A stretch of DNA of 64,000 nt from Ensifer aridi (GTDB lineage Bacteria > Pseudomonadota > Alphaproteobacteria > Rhizobiales > Rhizobiaceae), in contig NZ_LUAV01000007.1 in assembly GCF_002078505.1 (NCBI RefSeq), positions 62,001 to 126,000 of the forward strand, written 5' to 3'. Under the pieces are notes generated by a model. The model saw only the letters and a program-made list of their open reading frames with translations, was not told the origin of the DNA and searched no databases. Made by a program: the position numbers and the translations under genes. How positions within the stretch are numbered: the stretch's first letter is position 1; every line of letters begins with the position of its first letter. Below are positions 56,377-64,000 of this stretch, in pieces.

Positions 56377-57261
56377 GTGGTGGCCGCTCGCGACCTGCCG
56401 CAGTCGAAAGGCAGGTTGGCAATCATTGCCGGCGCTGGCGCGCTTCCCCACCACGTCGCCGAGGCGGCCCGCCGGCAGGGAGAAGACCCGTTCATCGTTG
56501 CACTGTCGCGCGAGGCCGATGCCGACTGGACCGGTTTTGACCATTCGATTCTCGGGATCGGCGACTTCGCTGCGATCAGCGGAACCTTTCAGGCGAAGGG
56601 CGTCGACCGCGTTGTACTCTCCGGTGCGGTCCGGCGACGGCCGGAATGGCGCGATATCCGTCCGACATTGAAGACGCTGGCCAAGGTGCCGAGTATCTTG
56701 CGCACCTTGATGTCCGGGGGAGACGACGCGGTGCTGCGCATGGTGATCGAGCTGATCGAAGCGAGCGGTGCCCGCGTCATCGGCGCGCAGGAGGTCGTGC
56801 CCAATCTTCTTGCCGACACCGGTCCCATTGGTGCGCATGCCCCGACAGCGGAGGACAGGCGCGACATCGAGGCCGCAATTGCCGCTGCCAATGCGCTGGG
56901 AGCGCTCGATGTCGGTCAGGGTGCCGTTGCAGTGGGCGGCCGGGTGGTTGCGCTGGAGGGCGCCGAAGGCACCGACGCCATGCTGGCGAGAGTCGCGGCA
57001 CTGAAGGTTGACGGCCGGATTTCGGCCCGCCGCCGCGGCGTTCTAGTCAAGCTCTGCAAACCGCAGCAGGACGAGCGCGCGGATCTGCCGTCAATCGGGC
57101 CTTCGACGGTTGCGGGCGCCGCCGCGGCCGGTCTTGCCGGTATCGCCGTCGAAGCGGGGCGTGCACTCGTTCTCGAGCGATCGCGCGTCGCGGAGGCTGC
57201 GGACAAAGAGGGTCTCTTTATTCTCGGCGTCGAGCGCGACGGACGCGGGGGACAGGGATGA
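56377..57261 (+). CDS. lpxI: UDP-2,3-diacylglucosamine hydrolase LpxI
   Basis: 294 residues from GTG at 56377; a TTG at 56371 overlapping the lpxA stop is another option, but the AAGGG site fits the GTG better. LpxI (DUF1009) features: KGRLAIIAGAGALPHHVAEAARRQG near the start, DDAVLRMVIELIEASGARVIGAQEV, and AVGGRVVALEGAEGTDAML in the C-terminal domain. It removes UMP from UDP-2,3-diacylglucosamine and replaces LpxH in alphaproteobacteria. It overlaps lpxB by four bases (ATGA). Confidence 0.93.
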   Translation: MVAARDLPQSKGRLAIIAGAGALPHHVAEAARRQGEDPFIVALSREADADWTGFDHSILGIGDFAAISGTFQAKGVDRVVLSGAVRRRPEWRDIRPTLKTLAKVPSILRTLMSGGDDAVLRMVIELIEASGARVIGAQEVVPNLLADTGPIGAHAPTAEDRRDIEAAIAAANALGALDVGQGAVAVGGRVVALEGAEGTDAMLARVAALKVDGRISARRRGVLVKLCKPQQDERADLPSIGPSTVAGAAAAGLAGIAVEAGRALVLERSRVAEAADKEGLFILGVERDGRGGQG

Positions 57262-58439
57262 CTGATCGAGGCTACAGGCTGGCGGTCATTGCCGGCGAAG
57301 TTTCCGGGGATTTGCTCGGCGCAGATCTCGTGCGTGCGCTCCGCGCCCGTGTTGATGGGGTCGAGCTTGTCGGTGTCGGCGGCGAAGCGCTCGAGGCCGA
57401 AGGCCTTCGATCCCTGTTCGACTACTCCGAACTGTCGATCATGGGCTTCTCCCAGGTTCTTGCGAACTTGCCGAAGCTTCTACTGCGCATCCGGCAGACC
57501 TCTCAGGCGATCATTGCCGCGCGCCCCGATGCTTTGGTGATCATCGATAGCCCCGATTTCACCCATCGCGTTGCGCGGCGTGTGCGCGCCGCGTTACCGG
57601 AATTGCCGGTGATCAACTATGTCTGCCCCAGCGTCTGGGCGTGGAAGGCCGAACGGGCACCGCGGATGCGGGCCTATGTCGATCACGTACTGGCGGTGCT
57701 GCCCTTCGAGCCGGAAGTCATGCGCCGCCTCGGCGGCCCGCCGACGAGCTATGTCGGGCACCGGCTCGCATCGGACAAGAACGTGTTGGCCGTTCGGAAG
57801 CGGCAACGCGAAAGGCAGCAGGCGCAGAAGCAGCGTGAGGGCAAAACCTGCCTGCTGCTGCCGGGATCGCGCGGGAGCGAAGTGACCCGTTTGCTGCCGA
57901 TCTTTCGCGGGACCGTCGAGGAACTCGCCGAACGGCACAAGGACATTCGCTTCCTCCTGCCGACGGTTCCGCGCCAGGAAAGCCGCGTGAGGGCGCTGAC
58001 AGCGTCCTGGAAGGTGCAGCCCGAAATATCCATCGCCGCCGACAAGAAGTGGGAGGCCTTTGGGGAGGCCGACGCTGCACTCGCCGCTTCGGGTACCGTC
58101 ATTCTGGAACTGGCGCTTGCCGGTGTTCCGGTCGTTTCGACCTACTATGCCGATTGGCTCGTCAGTCTGCTGCATGCGCGGATCCGGATATGGACCGCAG
58201 CACTTCCCAACCTCATTGCCGATTTTCCGGTCGTGCCCGAATATTTCAACAAGATGATCAGACCGGCGGTACTGACGCGGTGGTTCGAGCGCCTTTCGAG
58301 CGACACGGCGCAACGGCGGGCGATGCTCGACGGTTTCGCCATCGTACAGCAGCGCATGGCGACCGACCGTCCGCCCGGCGAGAAAGCGGCGGAAATCGTC
58401 CTTGAATATCTTCAAAGAAGAAAGCCCGGCCATTCCTGA
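57258..58439 (+). CDS. lpxB: Lipid-A-disaccharide synthase LpxB
   Basis: 393 residues, GT19 family. YRLAVIAGEVSGDLLGADLVRAL is the signature N-terminus; INYVCPSVWAWKAERAPRM and LLLPGSRGSEVTRLLPIF are conserved. It joins lipid X and UDP-diacylglucosamine. It is the last gene of the cluster; the stop lies in the loop of a strong terminator shared with gltA. Confidence 0.95.
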   Translation: MTDRGYRLAVIAGEVSGDLLGADLVRALRARVDGVELVGVGGEALEAEGLRSLFDYSELSIMGFSQVLANLPKLLLRIRQTSQAIIAARPDALVIIDSPDFTHRVARRVRAALPELPVINYVCPSVWAWKAERAPRMRAYVDHVLAVLPFEPEVMRRLGGPPTSYVGHRLASDKNVLAVRKRQRERQQAQKQREGKTCLLLPGSRGSEVTRLLPIFRGTVEELAERHKDIRFLLPTVPRQESRVRALTASWKVQPEISIAADKKWEAFGEADAALAASGTVILELALAGVPVVSTYYADWLVSLLHARIRIWTAALPNLIADFPVVPEYFNKMIRPAVLTRWFERLSSDTAQRRAMLDGFAIVQQRMATDRPPGEKAAEIVLEYLQRRKPGHS

Positions 58440-58451
58440 CCGGGCTTTTTT
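58421..58451. terminator. Terminator overlapping the lpxB stop
   Basis: AAAGCCCGG (58421-58429) and CCGGGCTTT (58440-58448) with TTTTTT starting in the 3' arm. The lpxB stop (58437-58439) is inside the loop. The minus strand reads AAAGCCCGG...CCGGGCTTTCTTCTTT, so it can also end gltA. Confidence 0.8.
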
Positions 58452-58463
58452 GGGAAAGCTGCC

Positions 58464-59753
58464 TCAGCGCTTGGAGAGCGGTACGTAGTCGCGCAGCGGT
58501 GCGCCGACATAAAGTTGGCGCGGACGGCCGATGCGCTGCTCCGGATCCTCGATCATTTCGTTCCACTGGGCGATCCAGCCGACAGTGCGTGCGAGCGCAA
58601 AGAGTACGGTAAACATGGTGGTGGGGAAGCCCAGCGCCTTCAGCGTGATGCCGGAATAGAAGTCGATGTTCGGATAGAGCTTCTTCTCGATGAAGTACTC
58701 GTCCGTCAGCGCAATGCGTTCGAGTTCCATGGCGACTTCCAGCAGCGGGTCGTCCTTGTGGCCGAGTTCGGCGAGGACCTCGTGCGTCGTCTTCTGCATG
58801 ATCTTCGCGCGCGGGTCGTAGTTCTTGTATACCCGATGCCCGAAGCCCATGAGACGGAACGGGTCGTTCTTGTCTTTTGCCTTCGCGATGTATTCCGGAA
58901 TGCGATCGACCGTGCCGATTTCGGCGAGCATGTTGAGAGCCGCTTCATTGGCGCCGCCGTGGGCCGGGCCCCAGAGGCACGCGATGCCGGCGGCGATGCA
59001 GGCGAAGGGATTCGCACCCGAGGAGCCGGCAAGGCGGACGGTCGACGTCGATGCATTCTGCTCGTGGTCGGCGTGCAGGATGAAGATGCGGTCCATGGCG
59101 CGTGCCAGAACCGGGTTCACGACATATTCCTCACAGGGCACCGCGAAGCACATGCGCAGGAAGTTCGAGGCGTAGTCGAGATCGTTCTTCGGATAAACGA
59201 AGGGCTGGCCGATATGGTATTTGTAGGCCATCGCGGCGATCGTCGGCATCTTGGCGATCATGCGCAGCGATGCAACCATGCGCTGATGCGGATCGGTGAT
59301 GTCGGTCGAATCGTGATAGAAGGCGGAGAGAGCCCCGACGCAACCGCACATGACGGCCATCGGATGGGCGTCGCGACGGAAGCCGGTGAAGAACCGCGAC
59401 ATCTGCTCGTGGATCATCGTGTGATGCGTGACGCGGTAATCGAAGTCGGCCTTCTGAGCCTTTGTCGGCAGTTCGCCGTAAAGCAGCAGATAGCAGACCT
59501 CGAGGAAGTCACCGTGCTCGGCGAGCTGTTCGATCGGATAGCCACGATGGAGGAGCACACCCTCGTCGCCATCGATATAGGTGATCTTGGATTCGCACGA
59601 TGCCGTCGACGTGAAGCCCGGATCGTAGGTGAACATCTTCGTCTGCTTGTAGAGCGAACCGATATCCACGACGTCCGGACCGATCGATCCCGATCGCACT
59701 GGCAGGTCCGCCGATTTGCCGCCGATTGCTACTGTCGCGCTTTTTTCTGACAT
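58464..59753 (-). CDS. gltA: Citrate synthase (type II)
   Basis: 429 residues. Catalytic residues in [24 protein letters not shown] and [14 protein letters not shown] (two His) with the distal Asp in the C-terminal domain. First step of the TCA cycle. The ATG at 59753 is used because GGAGGG lies before it; an upstream frame start is unconserved. It faces lpxB end to end and comEC head to head across 312 bases. Confidence 0.97.
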   Translation of the reverse strand: MSEKSATVAIGGKSADLPVRSGSIGPDVVDIGSLYKQTKMFTYDPGFTSTASCESKITYIDGDEGVLLHRGYPIEQLAEHGDFLEVCYLLLYGELPTKAQKADFDYRVTHHTMIHEQMSRFFTGFRRDAHPMAVMCGCVGALSAFYHDSTDITDPHQRMVASLRMIAKMPTIAAMAYKYHIGQPFVYPKNDLDYASNFLRMCFAVPCEEYVVNPVLARAMDRIFILHADHEQNASTSTVRLAGSSGANPFACIAAGIACLWGPAHGGANEAALNMLAEIGTVDRIPEYIAKAKDKNDPFRLMGFGHRVYKNYDPRAKIMQKTTHEVLAELGHKDDPLLEVAMELERIALTDEYFIEKKLYPNIDFYSGITLKALGFPTTMFTVLFALARTVGWIAQWNEMIEDPEQRIGRPRQLYVGAPLRDYVPLSKR

Positions 59754-60065
59754 GGGACCCTCCATATTGTGCCATCGTGGCAGGTGGTGTGCCGCGAATT
59801 TGAGCGTTGCGAATTTGCTATATGATTTATTTTCGACTGCCAAGCAGTACGAAAGGCAAATTGGTGCGACGCGAAAATAAGCATATGGCGATGCAACAAT
59901 CGCATGTTACGGCAAGATGTCCAGCAAGATCAATGATCGTTAAGCTGATAATGCGGTACCATTCTATTTAGTTGTGCCGCTTTTTTAGGCAGCTAGTCTT
60001 TCGGTTGCAATGGCGTTCCTTTGGTTGCAGATTGCTCCGGTTGGCCAGCGGGGGCGAAGCGACGA
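59754..60065. promoter_or_regulatory. 312-base divergent region, gltA/comEC
   Basis: No gene. The 9-base word GCGAATTTG occurs twice in direct orientation (59794-59802 and 59809-59817), 15 bases apart, 40 bases upstream of gltA. On the minus strand CTTGGC (complement of 59839-59844), 17 bases, ATAGCA (complement of 59816-59821) is a weak gltA promoter candidate. A 5-bp stem GCGAT/ATCGC lies at 59888-59903. Confidence 0.35.
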
Positions 60066-62504
60066 ATGGGGCAGGGCCAGGCACAGGCGGTAGCGGGCGA
60101 CGAGGAGCGCCGCGCATGGCGCTTGCTCGACGCCGACGCTCCGGTTCCAACCGCCGATTTGGCTGTACAACGCGCCGATCTCCAAAGCCCGCCGGTGCGA
60201 TATTGTCTGATCATCCGCCGTCGGATCGCTCGGGCGGCGACGTCGATTTCACGCAGCATGCGCGCCGCGGCGGCGGAGGAGCAGGAATTCGGCCACGGTT
60301 TCGTGCTGATACCGGTCCTGCTTGCACTCGGCGCTCTGGCTTGGTTTGAGCTGCCGGGGACCGTCAGAATTGCCGAACTTGCAGCGCTGCTTTGCGTTTT
60401 CGGCATATCTGCACTTCTCTGCCGGGGAGATTTCCGCCGCTGGCGTCCCTTCGCTCTTGCACCCGCGCTCTTTACGGCTGGCATGCTGCTTGCCGCAGCC
60501 GAAACGGCGCGGCTCGATACCGTCATTCTCGACGGCCCTGTGACGACCAATGTTCGTGGGACAGTGATCTCGCGGGAACCAGACGACAAGGGGCGCTGGC
60601 GATATCTTGTCGAGATTCAGGAAACGTCCGGACCGCGGCTGCGCAGACCTCCGGCGCGGGCGACGCTGCTTGCGCGCAGCCGCCACGAGCCCTCTCAGGT
60701 GGGGGCGGCGCTGGAAGGCAAGGCCCGCCTCTCGCCGCCGTCCGGGCCGGCGCTGCCGGGGCTCAATGATTTCGCCTTCGACGCCTATTTCAAAGGAGTC
60801 GGGGCCGTCGGCTTCTTCTATGGCGCCCCGCGAGTTCCGGCGGAAAGCATGGTTGCCGAACGGCAGCAATCCTCTCTGCCCGCGCGCATAAGCGCCTTTC
60901 TCACGATGATGCGCGAGGCGGCCGGCAACCGCATCCGGGCGGTGATCGGCGGCGACACCGGAGCGATCGCGGCGGCGCTCGTGACCGGTGAGGAGCGCGC
61001 TATCAGCCGCGAGACCGTGGAGGCGCTTCGCGCCGCCGGTCTGTCGCACGTCCTTGCGATCTCGGGACTCAACATGGTGCTGGCAGCGGGCACGTTTCTG
61101 ATCGGCGCGCGGACGCTCTTGAGCTTCATCCCCGGCGTGGCGGAGAGATTTCCGATCAAGAAGATCGCGGCCGCCGGCGCGCTGCTCATGGTTTTTCTCT
61201 ACATCCTGATTTCCGGTGGCGCGGTTTCAGCGCTCAGGTCCTGGATCATGATCTCGATCATGCTCGTCGCTGTCTTCTTTGACCGCGTCTCGATCAATCT
61301 GCGCAATGTCGCGCTTGCTGCGCTCATCATCATAACCTGGAAGCCTTCCGCCGTTGCCGGACCGGGATTTCAGATGTCCTTTGCGGCCACCCTGGCACTT
61401 GTTGCGGGCTATACCCGCTGGCGCGACCACAGGGCAAAGGACCGCGAGGCCAACACGAAGCGGGGAGGTTGGGGAGCGGCGTCGAGTCTCGCCACGGGCA
61501 TTGTGGCGACCTCTGTCATCGGCGGATTGGCAACGGCCGTCTATGCGGCCGCCCATTTCCACAGGCTGCCCGCTTACGGACTGGCGGCCAATATCGCCGC
61601 GGCACCGCTGATCAGCGTTCTTGTGATGCCATTCGCGCTTTTCGCGATGCTGCTGATGCCCTTTGGGCTTGAGCACTATCCCCTGATGGTGATGGGGCAG
61701 GCCCTCGACTGGATGCTTTCAGTAGCGCGATACGTGGCGTCTCTTGACGGCGAATGGATGACGGGCCGCATCGGCAACGTCAGTTTCTTTCTTGTCGCCT
61801 TCGGAGGCGTTCTGCTTTGTGTGTTCAGAACGCGGTTGGCGCTCGCGGGGGCGGGGCTGATCCTCCTGGGCGGATCGGCGATCGCTCCGGAGCGGAATGT
61901 GGAGCGCCCGTCGATCGCGATATCGGAAGACGGACAACTGGTGGGCCTGATTGCCGGAGACACGATCGCGACCAATCGGAGCCGGCCACCAGAATTCGTG
62001 TTCTCGCAATGGCAGCGGGCGCTAGCCGCCCGGGACCACGCGGCGCCGCTCGAAGTTCCGGCGATCGGCCCCGAAAGGACTGGAGCGCCAAAGCTCGTCC
62101 GACAGCCCGACGAAGTAGAGATTGTCGCTCTCCTTGGCGCGGCAAAGACCGGCGTCTTTACCTGCCGAAAGAGCCAAGTCTGCGTCGGGCAAAGCCGCGA
62201 AGGCTGGACCGTGGCGGTCGTCGAAGCACCGGAACTCGTTCCCTTCCTCTGCAAAGGCGCCGATCTCGTTGTTGTGGCTACACGGCGCCCTCTCGCAGCC
62301 TGCCCCTCGAGTGCGGCGCTGATTATAACGGGTCAGACCTTGCGACGGACCGGTGCGATCGAAATCTATGCCGACCAAAAGCAGCCGGGAGAGCCACGCA
62401 TGCGCGTCGAAACGTCGTTCGCCTCGACAGAAAGACCCTGGCAGCGTCATCGCCGCTACGATTGGCGCAGCGGCGACTTTCTGCCCCCGGAGCCGAACCT
62501 CTGA
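60066..62504 (+). CDS. comEC: ComEC/Rec2-family membrane protein
   Basis: 812 residues from the ATG at 60066; a TTG frame start at 60021 is less likely. N-terminal DUF4131 region with two or three helices (from about residue 77), then the Competence domain (LVTGEERAISRETVEALRAAGLSHVLAISGLNM, about 305-560) with many helices. The C-terminal 200 residues are not a proper metallo-beta-lactamase: I see no HxHxDH. ComEC forms the DNA channel in competence; in rhizobia its role is unproved. It stands alone, divergent from gltA. Confidence 0.85.
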   Translation: MGQGQAQAVAGDEERRAWRLLDADAPVPTADLAVQRADLQSPPVRYCLIIRRRIARAATSISRSMRAAAAEEQEFGHGFVLIPVLLALGALAWFELPGTVRIAELAALLCVFGISALLCRGDFRRWRPFALAPALFTAGMLLAAAETARLDTVILDGPVTTNVRGTVISREPDDKGRWRYLVEIQETSGPRLRRPPARATLLARSRHEPSQVGAALEGKARLSPPSGPALPGLNDFAFDAYFKGVGAVGFFYGAPRVPAESMVAERQQSSLPARISAFLTMMREAAGNRIRAVIGGDTGAIAAALVTGEERAISRETVEALRAAGLSHVLAISGLNMVLAAGTFLIGARTLLSFIPGVAERFPIKKIAAAGALLMVFLYILISGGAVSALRSWIMISIMLVAVFFDRVSINLRNVALAALIIITWKPSAVAGPGFQMSFAATLALVAGYTRWRDHRAKDREANTKRGGWGAASSLATGIVATSVIGGLATAVYAAAHFHRLPAYGLAANIAAAPLISVLVMPFALFAMLLMPFGLEHYPLMVMGQALDWMLSVARYVASLDGEWMTGRIGNVSFFLVAFGGVLLCVFRTRLALAGAGLILLGGSAIAPERNVERPSIAISEDGQLVGLIAGDTIATNRSRPPEFVFSQWQRALAARDHAAPLEVPAIGPERTGAPKLVRQPDEVEIVALLGAAKTGVFTCRKSQVCVGQSREGWTVAVVEAPELVPFLCKGADLVVVATRRPLAACPSSAALIITGQTLRRTGAIEIYADQKQPGEPRMRVETSFASTERPWQRHRRYDWRSGDFLPPEPNL

Positions 62505-62533
62505 TAGGCGCTGTCAGCACCCCGCATTATTCT

Positions 62534-62548
62534 TGATTAATATACTCC
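62534..62548. promoter_or_regulatory. Candidate RirA iron-responsive site upstream of exbB
   Basis: TGA-N9-TCC at 62534-62548, one base from the RirA IRO box consensus TGA-N9-TCA, 180 bases before exbB. Iron control is expected for Ton genes in rhizobia, but one mismatch in six fixed bases is weak evidence. Confidence 0.25.
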
Positions 62549-62727
62549 ACAAAACTTGTCATTCCGCCCTCATTTGTCGTAAAGAACATCCGGAAGGCGG
62601 TGCCCGAGGGCACGATAAACACGGGATGCGAGAGCGATTCTTCGCCTCCACCCAAGCCTCGAGATCAAGAGAATCCGCTGCGCGGCCCGGAACCATCGGG
62701 CGAAGGCATGAAAGAATGAGGAACGAG

Positions 62728-63720
62728 ATGGCGAAACGGATCGAGCCGAAGTCGAACCTGTTGCTGGCGGCGACGCTGGCTGTTTTTCTCGGCGGTCCGG
62801 CCGCGACCGGCTTTGCGCAAACGGCACAACAGCCCGCAGCCGCAGTCGCCGAGCAGCCGGCCACGCCGATCGGAACGGCGAACGCTCCCGGTCCCGATCA
62901 GTCCAATGCAGCGCCTGCGGCGCCTGCCCAGCCAGAGGCTACCGAGTTGACGGCTGCGGGGGGCGGGCCGATCCTTCCGCACGACCTTTCGCCGGTCGGC
63001 ATGTTTCTCGCGGCCGACATCGTCGTCAAAGGGGTAATGGTGGCGCTGGCGCTGGCCTCTGTCGTCACCTGGGCGATTTTCTTCGTGAAGACGCTGGAGC
63101 TCGCTCACGCCAAATCGCGGCTCAAGCGCGCGGTCGAGATCCTGACTGGAGCAAACGGTCTGGCCGACTTGGAGCAGAAACTTGAACGCCGGGCCGGCGT
63201 AGCCGCCGACATGGTCGCCGCGGCAATCGACGAAATGGCGCGCTCGGAGGCTGTCCTGGACCATGCGCCGGCAGCCGGCGTCAAGGAACGCGTCTCTTCG
63301 CTCTTGGGCCGCATCGAGGTTCGTGCCGGAAAGCGCATGAGCGCAGGTACAGGAATTCTTGCATCGATCGGTTCCGTCGGCCCGTTCGTGGGCCTCTTCG
63401 GTACGGTTTGGGGGATCATGAATTCCTTCATCGGTATCAGCAAGGCTCAGACGACCAACCTCGCGATCGTCGCGCCGGGTATCGCCGAGGCACTGCTGGC
63501 AACGGCAATCGGTCTGGTCGCAGCGATCCCGGCCGTGGTGATCTACAACTATTTCGCCCGTTCGGTGGGGGGCTACAAGCTGGTGCTGGCCGATGCCGCG
63601 GCGGCTGTTGAAAGGCTGGTGAGCCGTGAACTCGATCACCGCCAGGTCCGCCGGATGCAGCCACGCCGGGAGGGCAGCTTCGCCCACGGCAACGATGCTT
63701 CGATAGCCAGGATCGGGTGA
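62728..63720 (+). CDS. exbB: Ton-system energiser ExbB
   Basis: 330 residues. A signal peptide ends near GFAQTA (about residue 30), followed by an Ala/Pro/Gln-rich periplasmic stretch (to about residue 90), then three MotA/ExbB helices. The C-terminal part has GSVGPFVGLFGTVWGIMNSF and IAPGIAEALLATAIGLVAAIPAVV, the conserved proton-channel region. With ExbD it couples proton motive force to TonB for siderophore or heme uptake. The ATG at 62728 is preferred to 62716 because GAGGA precedes it. exbD begins 6 bases after the stop. Confidence 0.9.
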   Translation: MAKRIEPKSNLLLAATLAVFLGGPAATGFAQTAQQPAAAVAEQPATPIGTANAPGPDQSNAAPAAPAQPEATELTAAGGGPILPHDLSPVGMFLAADIVVKGVMVALALASVVTWAIFFVKTLELAHAKSRLKRAVEILTGANGLADLEQKLERRAGVAADMVAAAIDEMARSEAVLDHAPAAGVKERVSSLLGRIEVRAGKRMSAGTGILASIGSVGPFVGLFGTVWGIMNSFIGISKAQTTNLAIVAPGIAEALLATAIGLVAAIPAVVIYNYFARSVGGYKLVLADAAAAVERLVSRELDHRQVRRMQPRREGSFAHGNDASIARIG

Positions 63721-63726
63721 GCTGCC

Positions 63727-64000
63727 ATGGCGGGAAGAATTTCGGAAGGCAGCGGCGATCTCGACGAAAACAGCGAGATCAACGTCACGCCCTTCATCGA
63801 CGTCATGCTCGTGCTGCTCATTATCTTCATGGTGGCCGCGCCGCTCGCAACGGTCGATATGAAGGTCGATTTGCCGCAATCGGTCGCAAGACCTACGCCA
63901 CGGGACGACAAGCCAGTCTTCGTGACGCTGAGCGCCGATCTCTCTCTCGCGGTCGGCAATGAGGAGACGGCCCGCGAGACCTTCGTTTCGGAACTCAAGC
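63727..64000 (+). CDS. exbD: Ton-system energiser ExbD, N-terminal part
   Basis: The window holds 91 residues and runs out. INVTPFIDVMLVLLIIFMVAAPLATVDMKVDLP has the single transmembrane helix with the conserved proton-relay Asp of ExbD/TolR (FIDVMLVLLIIFM). The rest is the start of the periplasmic domain. It is coupled to exbB (6-base gap); tonB probably follows outside the window. Confidence 0.92.
   Translation, partial: MAGRISEGSGDLDENSEINVTPFIDVMLVLLIIFMVAAPLATVDMKVDLPQSVARPTPRDDKPVFVTLSADLSLAVGNEETARETFVSELK

Overview
The window is a gene-dense (about 62% GC, from the look of the bases) piece of a Rhizobiaceae chromosome. It most resembles Sinorhizobium/Ensifer. The evidence is the gene content and order I recognise: lpdA-lipA, ispDF, dusB-ntrBC-ntrYX-trkA-dat-hfq-hflX, the cysG-cysI-fpr block, the four-gene general amino-acid permease aapJQMP, metC, cysE, phasin, clpSA, and the rpsB-to-lpxB envelope cluster using LpxI rather than LpxH. 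Several candidate promoters fit the Sinorhizobium -35/-10 consensus (CTTGAC, 17 bases, CTATAT), and intergenic palindromes of a rhizobial type are present. I see no rRNA, tRNA, prophage, transposase or CRISPR array.

Layout. (1) 1-6.9 kb: the tail of a GDSL esterase, a GNAT enzyme, lpdA, a small membrane protein, lipA, a lone methyltransferase, a Coq10/RatA-like protein, then cinA-type amidohydrolase and ispDF on the minus strand. (2) 7.1-18.7 kb: one long plus-strand run from dusB through two nitrogen two-component systems (NtrBC, NtrYX) to TrkA, a D-amino-acid transaminase, Hfq and HflX. It ends at a palindromic terminator shared with mazG. (3) 18.7-25.3 kb: mazG and a deaminase on the minus strand, then the sulfite-assimilation block cysG, DUF2849, cysI, DUF934, fpr. 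(4) 25.4-30.5 kb, minus strand: a GntR regulator and the ABC amino-acid importer aapJ-aapQ-aapM-aapP. (5) 30.8-36.4 kb: metC, an FAD monooxygenase with a small zinc-finger gene, an alpha/beta hydrolase, cysE, DUF3126 and a phasin. (6) 36.7-44.7 kb: clpS-clpA, AzlCD, the minus-strand group ridA-gdpD-FemAB-like-HIT, and the periplasmic protein EipB. (7) 45-58.4 kb: rpsB, tsf, pyrH, frr, uppS, cdsA, rseP, bamA, lpxD, fabZ, lpxA, lpxI, lpxB, a translation and outer-membrane biogenesis cluster. (8) 58.5-64 kb: gltA on the minus strand, then comEC, exbB and the start of exbD.

How the parts fit. The window links central metabolism (E3 of 2-oxo-acid dehydrogenases, lipoate, citrate synthase), nitrogen sensing and amino-acid uptake (NtrBC/NtrYX, Hfq, Aap), sulfur assimilation (siroheme, sulfite reductase, serine acetyltransferase, cystathionine lyase), proteolysis (ClpAP adaptor and unfoldase, RseP), and the outer membrane (lipid A, BamA, EipB, Ton energisation).

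Most of the window is ordinary core chromosome, and I did not find a convincing new system. The points I would re-examine are: NtrX lacking the sigma-54 contact loop; two unknown proteins bracketing sulfite reductase; a palindrome over the phasin promoter; the hairpin pair between aapJ and aapQ; the intergenic palindromic repeats; and the absence of dxr between cdsA and rseP.
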